From contig JAMQPH010000451.1 in the NCBI GenBank assembly GCA_023717605.1, positions 1 to 33,534 of the forward strand: a stretch of 33,534 nucleotides of DNA. Reading direction: 5' to 3'. Origin of the DNA: Pyrinomonadaceae bacterium. GTDB lineage: Bacteria; Acidobacteriota; Blastocatellia; Pyrinomonadales; Pyrinomonadaceae. The notes under the pieces are model-generated. The model ran no database searches. It had not been told where the DNA came from and saw only the letters and a list, made by a program, of their open reading frames with translations. The translations under genes and the position numbers were made by a program. Of the stretch, positions 8,508 through 15,192 are shown piece after piece. Within the stretch, counting starts at the first letter, position 1; every line of letters begins with the position of its first letter.

Positions 8508-8618
8508 ATCCACAGATTACGCAGATTGCACAGATAAGAAACAGACTGGCAGCAAGGGTTTTTTCTACGTCGTCTTAACTGACTGAATGGTTCTGCGTAA
8601 TCTGTGTAATCTGCGGAT
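8508..8618. repeat. Inverted repeat of 9-bp CAGATTACG-type units
   Basis: The left arm (8508-8537) runs ATCCACAGATTACGCAG and continues with CAGAT units every 9 bases. The right arm (8589-8618) is its inverted counterpart, with CTGCGTAATCTGTGTAATC. About 50 bases separate them, including a T-run. The architecture matches the CGCGGAT element at 248-354, but the unit and period differ. It lies between two divergent genes and overlaps the alternative GTG start of the subtilase. Confidence 0.8.
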
Positions 8619-8692
8619 GCCATTTGTGATCCGCTGGGGGCGCGTGTAAGGTATTCGCAAAACGAAACGACAACTGGATGAGGGCGTACTCA

Positions 8693-9121
8693 ATGGCTGA
8701 AGAACAGATAAGCACTGCTGATCTCTTTCGCTGGGCCCAGGCTCTGAGGCGCGAGAACCCGCAGTTGTCATACAAGGAAACTAAGGAGCGACTCGTCCGC
8801 GAATTCCAGGGGAAGCCCTTTCCACCGCTTTATAATCTGACCATTCCCGAGCAGGATGCGCGGGCCCCGGAAGAAGACTGGTCAGCTGGTTTGTCTCTAG
8901 TCAGACGAGGAATCCAGTTCAAGGACTGGGGCGACATCGCAGATGGCATAGTCCTGAGTCTCGAGCAAACCGAAAACTATGAAGGCGAGCGTGGTCCCGA
9001 AGGAACACGAGATGAATGGCACGATCGTTCACACGGAATTGCGGAAGCGGAAGCAAAAGCCGTCGGCAAGTGGATGCCGGAAGAACTGATGAAGCTGGCC
9101 GAGCGACAGATGAAGAAGTAG
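8693..9121 (+). CDS. Protein of unknown function, 142 aa
   Basis: The ATG at 8693-8695 is preceded by GAGGG at a usable distance; an upstream in-frame start at 8678 would add five residues. The protein is soluble, with no signal or membrane segment. The N-terminus has a helical stretch (LFRWAQALRREN, then KETKERLVREF). The middle has WSAGLSLVRRGIQFKDWGDIADGIVLSLEQ, and the C-terminus is a charged helix ending AERQMKK. I do not recognise a family. It is followed by a repeat-filled gap and then the molybdoenzyme gene on the same strand. Confidence 0.6.
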   Translation: MAEEQISTADLFRWAQALRRENPQLSYKETKERLVREFQGKPFPPLYNLTIPEQDARAPEEDWSAGLSLVRRGIQFKDWGDIADGIVLSLEQTENYEGERGPEGTRDEWHDRSHGIAEAEAKAVGKWMPEELMKLAERQMKK

Positions 9122-9300
9122 TCAGTTGTCAGTGGTCCGTTGGCGTTTGTGCTTTGTACTTGTGCTTTGTACTTGGTGCTTTGTGCTTTGTACTTGGATG
9201 TTATGAGATTGCTCCCTGCACCGAACACCGCGGTGACGCTAAATTCAAAGTACTAAGCACCAAGCACCAAGTACTACCACGAACGACTGACCACTGACCA
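9121..9300. repeat. Inverted repeat of GTGCTTTGTACTTG-type units
   Basis: The left arm (about 9121-9198) starts GTCAGTTGTCAGTGGTCC, then has four imperfect copies of TGCTTTGTACTTG. The right arm (about 9241-9300) has the complementary AAGTACTAAGCACCAAGCACC and ends in GACTGACCACTGACC. About 40 bases lie between. It occupies almost the whole gap between two plus-strand genes. This is the third unrelated arm sequence in the window with the same tandem-within-inverted layout. Confidence 0.8.
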
Positions 9301-9305
9301 ATACA

Positions 9306-9989
9306 ATGAGTTTTCTAGGTAGCCTATTCAACGATCCAAAATACCAGCCTGGCGATCCGCGCAAGCCTGAGGAGATAGCGGATCCTGACGTAATCATAAG
9401 TCCCAACACGCAACTACCGAATCGCATTCCTCCCGGGCAAACACGGACGCGCAAGTGGCCAGTACTCGACGCTCACGGAACCCCGGACGTCGATCTGGCA
9501 TCGTGGTCATTCGAGGTTGACGGGCTGGTTGAACGTCCGCAGAAATGGTCGTTCGACGAGTTTATGCAGTTGCCGGCAGTTCGGGTCTTTGCCGACTTTC
9601 ACTGCGTCACGCGCTGGTCGCGGCTCGACAATGTTTGGGGTGGAATACCAACACAGGAAATCGCTCGCATTGCCGGCGTCAAGCCCGAGGCGAAGTTTGT
9701 CCTGGCTTCCGCTTACGACTCCGGCTGGACAACAAACCTTCCCATCGAGTTTTTTCTGAAAGAAGATTCATTGCTGGCCTGGTCACACGATGGGCAGCCA
9801 ATACCACCGGAACACGGCGGACCGGTGCGTCTGATCGTCCCGCAACTCTACGCTTGGAAATCTGCGAAGTGGGTTAAGGGCCTGCGCTTCCTGGAACACG
9901 ACCAGGCAGGCTATTGGGAAGAGGGCGGTTACCACATGCGCGGCAACCCGTGGACAGACGGGGACGGCGAACGTTTTAGGTGGTCTTGA
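9306..9989 (+). CDS. Sulfite-oxidase-like molybdopterin oxidoreductase
   Basis: The 227-residue protein is a single molybdopterin-domain member of the SUOX/YedY family. It has the FEVDGLVERP strand, then the FADFHCVTRWSRLDNVWGG motif in which Cys100 should be the molybdenum ligand. The PIPPEHGGPVRLIVPQLYAWKSAKWVKGLRF signature closes the cofactor pocket. There is no twin-arginine signal and no C-terminal dimerisation domain, so it is probably cytoplasmic, unlike YedY/MsrP. The physiological substrate is unknown. The downstream NUDIX-MBL gene follows almost immediately, and its possible GTG start overlaps this gene's last codons, suggesting an operon. Confidence 0.88.
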   Translation: MSFLGSLFNDPKYQPGDPRKPEEIADPDVIISPNTQLPNRIPPGQTRTRKWPVLDAHGTPDVDLASWSFEVDGLVERPQKWSFDEFMQLPAVRVFADFHCVTRWSRLDNVWGGIPTQEIARIAGVKPEAKFVLASAYDSGWTTNLPIEFFLKEDSLLAWSHDGQPIPPEHGGPVRLIVPQLYAWKSAKWVKGLRFLEHDQAGYWEEGGYHMRGNPWTDGDGERFRWS

Positions 9990-10018
9990 AAGACTTGCTC
10001 AATAAGAATGCAGGAAGA

Positions 10019-11533
10019 ATGCAGGCCTCGATTCCCTCGATCCCCAAAGACGCCTCGGCCGTAATCCTTCTTCGACAAAACACCGATCCTGCTGACCCGG
10101 AAGTGTTCCTGGTGCGACGTAGCGAAAAGCTCGCCTTCCTTGGAGGCTTCAGTGCGTTTCCCGGTGGACAGTTAGATGCTTCCGACGCGGAGGTTCAGGT
10201 CAGCAATTCAACCGATGCTGAAACTGCCGCGGCAATCAGTTGCGGCGCTCGGGAACTTTTCGAGGAACTGGGTGTACTAGTCGCTCGGGGTGCCGAGTCG
10301 TTAACAAAGGGCCAGCGAGTCTCGCTGCTCGACGATCTCGAATCCGGACGCATGTCGTGGCCAGAGCTGATACGACACTACAATCTTCGTCTTGATGCCA
10401 ACGATTTTACGTTTGTGGGCCGCTGGGTGACTCCGCCTTTCAGCGCTCGCCGATTTGATACGTGGTTCTTTCTCGTCAACTGTCCTCCGAAACAGGAACC
10501 CAAGGTCATCCCGGGCGAACTCTCCTCAGGAGAGTGGATTCCGGCGGGCCGAGCTCATAAACAATGGCAGCGGTCAGAAATCCTGGCTGTGCCACCGACG
10601 CTCCATGCACTGAAAACGATAGGCGATGGACTGACGCCCGATCTTGTTAAGCGCTTCCTGGCAATTCCCCAAACCCATAGAGAACCGGTTCGCAGCATCG
10701 AATTTCGTCCTAACTACATCTGCTTCCCGGTTCGCACCCCTACCAAACCGCCCGCTACGCACACCAACTGCTATTTGATCTACAACTCGCGGGAGATCCT
10801 GCTGATTGATCCGGGCTCGCCTTATGAAGATGAGCAACAGGCGCTCGCAGCCGCGGTCGACGATCTGGTGCGCGAAGGACGATCAGTGCGCGAGATTATC
10901 CTGACCCACATGCACCCGGACCATGTGGGCGGAGTAAGTTCACTTCTAGAACACCTCGGCGGCGGCGTGAAAGTTGCGGCCCATCTTTTCACTGCAGAGC
11001 CGCTGGGCAATACAGTGCGCGTAGATCGTCTGATCGAAGACGGAGACGTCATCGAACTAATGGGTTCAACCCGAATTGCGTTGCGAGCGATGCACACCCC
11101 CGGGCACGCGCGTGGTCACCTCTGCTTCTATGAAGAACGTACCGGTACGCTGATCTCAGGCGACAACATCGTGGGGCTGGGATCCGTCCTGATCGATCCG
11201 CCTGAGGGCAACATGCGTGAATACCTGGCATCGCTGGGGCAAATGCGCGCGCTGCCGAATCTAACGGTTATTTTTGGAGGCCATGGTCCGGCGATCGCAA
11301 ATCCCTATGCGAAGCTTGATGAATATATCTCGCACCGGCTTGAACGCGAGGTGAAGATTCTGGAAGCTGTGCGGGAGGGAGCTAAGACTGCTAAGGATAT
11401 CGTCGCCCGCGTCTATACCGACGTCTCTCCCAAAGCGCATGCGATGGCCGAACGCGCCGTGCTTGCGCACCTGGAAAAGCTTGAAGCTGACGGTCACGTT
11501 TTTAATGATCAGGACGGTTGGCGTGCCCTGTAA
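10019..11533 (+). CDS. NUDIX hydrolase-metallo-beta-lactamase fusion
   Basis: The N-terminal part (about residues 5-200) is a NUDIX domain: SAFPGGQLD, then the diagnostic REXXEE at R78-E83 (ARELFEELGV). The C-terminal part (about 225-430) is a metallo-beta-lactamase fold with the THMHPDH zinc motif (H297, H299, D301, H302), MHTPGHARGH, SGDN and FGGHGP. The tail resembles the winged-helix end of LACTB2-type hydrolases. A nucleoside-diphosphate-linked substrate plus an ester, thioester or phosphodiester bond is a reasonable guess, but the substrate is not known. I chose the ATG at 10019 because AGGAAG lies just upstream. A GTG at 9980 overlaps the preceding gene and would add 13 residues. Confidence 0.88.
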   Translation: MQASIPSIPKDASAVILLRQNTDPADPEVFLVRRSEKLAFLGGFSAFPGGQLDASDAEVQVSNSTDAETAAAISCGARELFEELGVLVARGAESLTKGQRVSLLDDLESGRMSWPELIRHYNLRLDANDFTFVGRWVTPPFSARRFDTWFFLVNCPPKQEPKVIPGELSSGEWIPAGRAHKQWQRSEILAVPPTLHALKTIGDGLTPDLVKRFLAIPQTHREPVRSIEFRPNYICFPVRTPTKPPATHTNCYLIYNSREILLIDPGSPYEDEQQALAAAVDDLVREGRSVREIILTHMHPDHVGGVSSLLEHLGGGVKVAAHLFTAEPLGNTVRVDRLIEDGDVIELMGSTRIALRAMHTPGHARGHLCFYEERTGTLISGDNIVGLGSVLIDPPEGNMREYLASLGQMRALPNLTVIFGGHGPAIANPYAKLDEYISHRLEREVKILEAVREGAKTAKDIVARVYTDVSPKAHAMAERAVLAHLEKLEADGHVFNDQDGWRAL

Positions 11534-11662
11534 ACCCCATTTTGGAGTTCTGGCTTAGAGTCTTTCCTCTCAAAGTATTAAGATAGTGATACGCAAGGCT
11601 GTTGCTCCCCGACACACCATATGATTCTCTTACAAATATTCCGATAGTCAGGTAATCATTCG

Positions 11663-13132
11663 ATGCAACTACCAGCAACACTGGGCGAACTGAAAGCAAG
11701 CGGTTACAAGCGCTCCTCGGTAAAAGATGAGCTGCGCGCGAACCTCATCAAGAAACTGCGGGCAGGCGAAACGCTCTTTCCAGGAATCGTTGGCTACAGC
11801 GAGACCGTTATTCCACAGCTCGTAAATGCGATCCTCGCCCGACACAACATCATCCTGCTGGGTCTGCGCGGCCAGGCCAAGAGTCGCATTATTCGGCAAC
11901 TAACCGAGTTGCTTGATGAACGCATTCCGGTGATCGCCGGCTCTGAAGTAAACGACGACCCCTTCCAACCTATTTCTGCTTATGGTCGCGGGCAGCTTGA
12001 ACTCCACGGCGATCAATTACACATCGCCTGGGCCAATCGCGATCAACGATTCGTTGAGAAGCTCGCGACACCGGACGTAACTATTGCCGACATTATTGGC
12101 GACGTCGATCCAATCAAAGCCGCCAAAGGCGGACACCTGTTGAGCGACGAGCTGACGATTCACTATGGGCTGCTGCCTCGCGCTAATCGGGGTATCTTCG
12201 CGATTAATGAGCTTCCGGATCTGGCCGGCAAAATTCAAGTCGGTCTCTTCAACATCATGCAGGAAGGCGACGTGCAGATTAAGGGTTACCCGGTCAGGCT
12301 ACCACTCGATGTTATGCTTATTTTTTCTGCCAACCCGGAGGACTACACTGCGCGAGGGAAGATCATCACGCCGTTAAAGGATCGCATCGGTGCTGAAATC
12401 ACCACTCACTACCCTGCGGAGTTGCCAACCGCGATCCAGATCACGCGCCAGGAAGCGTGGGTGGAGCGGGACGGATTGAAGGAACGCCTGCACATCCCCG
12501 AGTTTTTGCGAGAAGTAGTCGAACAAATCGCCTTCGAAGCTCGCGACGACCAGAGGGTCGACAAACACTCTGGTGTCTCACAACGTCTGCCCATTACGGT
12601 TATCGAATCAGTAATCTCAAATGCCGAGCGGCGTGCGCTCCTGACCGGCGAAGATAAGATTGTGCCTCGCGTATCCGATGTCTATGCGGCAATTCCTTCC
12701 ATGACCGGCAAAATGGAACTTGAATACGAGGGTGAACAGATTGGCGCGACCCGCATCGCCAAGGATTTGATCAAACGCGCGGCCGGCGAGATCTTTGAAG
12801 GCTATTTCGTGGGCATCGATTTCGCCCGCACTGTGCAATGGTTTGACGAGGGAAACAACCTGCGCCTGGCGGACACGGCTTCGGCAGAGGAATGCAGAAG
12901 GCTGCTCGACTCGGTCCCAGACTTGATCGAAACCTCGCTCATTCCATTTGACTTCAAAAAGTCGGACCAGGCGCAGCTAGTCGCCGCCTGTGAGTTTGTA
13001 CTTGAAGGCCTATATGCTGGTAACAAGATCAGCCGTAACGAAGAAGGCGGCTACACGGCGGTTACGAAGGCGAAGAAAGATCGCCGCGGCATGATTTATG
13101 ATGACCTCACGGAGACTAGCAAATACAGCTGA
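11663..13132 (+). CDS. MoxR/ChlI-type AAA+ ATPase
   Basis: The 489-residue protein carries an AAA+ core of the magnesium-chelatase ChlI/MoxR type. Walker A is a GLRGQAKS variant (G67-S74). Walker B is GIFAINE (N182-E183, Asn in place of the usual Asp). The sensor region is LIFSANPEDYTARGKI, and LKDRIGAEI carries a likely Arg finger. A large C-terminal helical part follows. Such ATPases work with a VWA-domain partner to remodel or load metal into other proteins; the gene at 13764 encodes that partner. The two would normally be adjacent, but a repeat-bounded GxxExxY gene stands between them. The true substrate is unknown. Start: ATG 11663 with AGGT about 10 bases upstream. Confidence 0.88.
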   Translation: MQLPATLGELKASGYKRSSVKDELRANLIKKLRAGETLFPGIVGYSETVIPQLVNAILARHNIILLGLRGQAKSRIIRQLTELLDERIPVIAGSEVNDDPFQPISAYGRGQLELHGDQLHIAWANRDQRFVEKLATPDVTIADIIGDVDPIKAAKGGHLLSDELTIHYGLLPRANRGIFAINELPDLAGKIQVGLFNIMQEGDVQIKGYPVRLPLDVMLIFSANPEDYTARGKIITPLKDRIGAEITTHYPAELPTAIQITRQEAWVERDGLKERLHIPEFLREVVEQIAFEARDDQRVDKHSGVSQRLPITVIESVISNAERRALLTGEDKIVPRVSDVYAAIPSMTGKMELEYEGEQIGATRIAKDLIKRAAGEIFEGYFVGIDFARTVQWFDEGNNLRLADTASAEECRRLLDSVPDLIETSLIPFDFKKSDQAQLVAACEFVLEGLYAGNKISRNEEGGYTAVTKAKKDRRGMIYDDLTETSKYS

Positions 13133-13134
13133 TT

Positions 13135-13734
13135 TAGCCGCGGATTAACGCGGAGAAACGCGGATCTGAAAAACGCAAGAAAAGAAAAGCAATCCTCATC
13201 AATTGCGAAGGAGTCCTCACATGAAGAGCGAAAGTGCGCTGAAGCATCAAGAGCTTACACAGAAAGTTATCGGAGTGTTCTTTGAGGTTTACAATGAACT
13301 TAGTCATGGGTTCCTAGAGTCTGTGTATCAAAAATCGTTTGAGCTTGCTCTTAGGTCAAAAGGCCTGAGGGTTTTTAGAAAGATAGAAGTTCCGGTTTGG
13401 TTTCGCGGACATCAGGTAGGTGAATTCGAAGCGGACATTCTGGTTGAGAAGTGCCTCTTACTGGAATTGAAAGCAGTTCGCGCCCTAGACTCTGCACATA
13501 TGGCGCAGTTGTTAAATTATCTTCGAGCTACCGAGATTGAAGTCGGGTTATTGTTCAACTTCGGTATTAAGCCAGATTTTAAGAGAGTGGCATTTGATAA
13601 CACGCGAAAGCATAACTGTCAGCGGACCAACCTATTGGATGCGATGCTGAAAGCTGATAAACGGGACGATTAGTTTCTCATATTGTTCTTCTTGTTCCTT
13701 CTGATTCGCGTTAATCCGCGTTCATCCGCGGCTA
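13135..13734. mobile_element. Inverted-repeat unit enclosing the GxxExxY gene (proposed)
   Basis: The left arm (13135-13167) begins TTAGCCGCGGATTAACGCGG, with CGCGGA units every 10 bases. The right arm (13703-13734) is inverted and ends CCGCGGCTA. Arm similarity appears to continue inward as a purine-rich left and pyrimidine-rich right flank. Between them lies only the GxxExxY gene. The same arms occur without a gene at 248-354. There is no transposase. Calling this mobile is inference from the full/hollow pair and from its position splitting the AAA+/VWA pair. Confidence 0.55.
13221..13673 (+). CDS. GxxExxY protein (PD-(D/E)XK-like)
   Basis: The 150-residue protein shows the family's naming motif at G30-F-L-E33-S-V-Y36 (HGFLESVYQKSF). 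A nuclease-like core follows: D72 (FEADILVEK) and E82-L-K84 (LLELKAV). Then come MAQLLNYLRAT and VGLLFNFG, all diagnostic of the GxxExxY/PDDEXK_3 family. The fold predicts metal-dependent nuclease chemistry, but no activity is established that I know of. Start: AAGGAG seven bases before the ATG at 13221 is the best ribosome site in the area. The gene is enclosed by inverted repeats and separates the AAA+ ATPase from its VWA partner. It is probably a passenger rather than a component of that system. Confidence 0.9.
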   Translation: MKSESALKHQELTQKVIGVFFEVYNELSHGFLESVYQKSFELALRSKGLRVFRKIEVPVWFRGHQVGEFEADILVEKCLLLELKAVRALDSAHMAQLLNYLRATEIEVGLLFNFGIKPDFKRVAFDNTRKHNCQRTNLLDAMLKADKRDD

Positions 13735-13763
13735 GTTTTGATTTCCGTCGCTAGTTTTGGTTT

Positions 13764-15098
13764 ATGAAGTTCACTCGGTACTCAAAATTTAAAGGCCTAG
13801 ACGTCTCATCCATTAACCTGGGCGACCTGATGGAGGGACTCTCTGATTCACTACTCTCTTCCGGCTACGACGACGACTACTATTGGACCAGTGAACGCCG
13901 CCCGCAAGACACCTCTTTGGATGCGCTGCGGCAAGCACTGCTGCAAGCGCTGATGGACCAGGGCCTGCTCGATGAACATCAGGTTCAGGAGATGCTCGCT
14001 GACAATGACGGAAAATTTAAAGGCTCGGCGCTGGAAGAGATGCTCAACCAACTAATCGAGCGGTTAATTGAAGAAGGTTACCTGACCCTTCACGAAGAGC
14101 AGGTTAGACAACAACAGCAGCAACGAGGGAACGGCAATCCGGAAATCTCCGAACCCCTCCCGCGCAACATCAAGTTTGAAGTAACCGAGAAGGGGTTGGA
14201 TTTTCTGGGTTACAAGACCCTGAGAAACTTGCTGGGAAGCCTTGGGAAGAGCTCTGTCGGTCGTCATGACACTCCACAGCTCTCCACCGGCGTGGAAGCC
14301 GCCGCGGCCAGCAAAGCCTATGAGTTTGGCGACACGATCAACCTTGACGTGAACACCACTTTGTTATCAGCGATTCAGCGCGAAGGTTTGCAGGTGCCGC
14401 TTAATCTTGAGTACAGCGACTTGCATGTCCATCAGTGCGACTACCAATCATCTTGCGCGACTGTGGTAATGCTTGACTGTTCGCATTCCATGATTCTTTA
14501 TGGCGAAGATCGGTTCACCCCGGCCAAGAAGGTTGCCCTGGCGCTGGCCCATTTGATTCGTACACAGTACCCGGGCGACGCTCTCAAACTCGTGCTCTTC
14601 CACGACAGTGCCGAGGAGTTGCCACTGGCAAAACTGGCCACCACGCAGGTTGGGCCGTACCACACCAACACCGCTGAAGGTCTGCGACTCTCGCGACGAA
14701 TTCTGCAGTCGCAGCGGAAAGAGATGAAGCAGATCGTCATGGTTACCGACGGAAAACCGACTGCTTGTTTTCTCGAAGGCAATTCATCGTTCAGCGGATC
14801 TTCGCTGCGTTCTACAAAGGCGCCGGCAATTCCGTCGTCGCCAGGGCGCCGGCTTTACAAAAACTCGATGGGTGGCGATCCCTTTGTAATGGATCAGACG
14901 TTCAAGGAGGTCCAGGCCTGCCGCAAGGCCGGTATAATGATCAATACGTTCATGCTGGCAAGCGACTATTATCTCGTTGAGTTCGTAAAGCAGATGACCG
15001 CAATGACAAACGGTAAAGCCTACTTCGCAAACCCAGGCAATCTGTCGCAATTTGTCTTGATGGATTTTCTTCGGCGAAGAACCAGCCGTGTTCGCTAA
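13764..15098 (+). CDS. VWA-domain protein, partner of the AAA+ ATPase
   Basis: The 444-residue protein has a helical N-terminal region of about 230 residues, including a Gln-rich linker (VRQQQQQRG). A von Willebrand A domain follows. The metal-ion-dependent adhesion site is intact: D238-C-S240-H-S242, a Thr in NTAEGLRLS and Asp in MVTDGKPT. There is no signal peptide or membrane segment, so it acts in the cytoplasm. By analogy with ChlD/CoxE-type proteins it should bind the AAA+ ring encoded at 11663. No clear Shine-Dalgarno precedes the ATG. The inverted-repeat right arm ends 29 bases upstream, so its native leader may have been disrupted by the GxxExxY unit. Confidence 0.88.
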   Translation: MKFTRYSKFKGLDVSSINLGDLMEGLSDSLLSSGYDDDYYWTSERRPQDTSLDALRQALLQALMDQGLLDEHQVQEMLADNDGKFKGSALEEMLNQLIERLIEEGYLTLHEEQVRQQQQQRGNGNPEISEPLPRNIKFEVTEKGLDFLGYKTLRNLLGSLGKSSVGRHDTPQLSTGVEAAAASKAYEFGDTINLDVNTTLLSAIQREGLQVPLNLEYSDLHVHQCDYQSSCATVVMLDCSHSMILYGEDRFTPAKKVALALAHLIRTQYPGDALKLVLFHDSAEELPLAKLATTQVGPYHTNTAEGLRLSRRILQSQRKEMKQIVMVTDGKPTACFLEGNSSFSGSSLRSTKAPAIPSSPGRRLYKNSMGGDPFVMDQTFKEVQACRKAGIMINTFMLASDYYLVEFVKQMTAMTNGKAYFANPGNLSQFVLMDFLRRRTSRVR

Positions 15099-15192
15099 TT
15101 ACAGTTAGGGGTCTGTTTCACCAAGTCTCAACACTGAGATCTCAAATCCGAGATCGGAAGCACGATTTACTGTCGATTACGCCTGCGGTGCA

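Noticed and set aside
8079-8537. A 152-codon plus-strand open frame
   Set aside because: It is antisense to the subtilase N-terminal half, which carries the catalytic Asp and Cys pairs.
13135-13734. A conventional insertion sequence
   Set aside because: There is no transposase gene; the only frame encodes a GxxExxY protein, and no clear flanking target duplication is visible.
15099-15192. A structured RNA between the VWA and kinase genes
   Set aside because: Only weak GAGATCTC-type complementarity was seen; it does not form a convincing tRNA, riboswitch or terminator.
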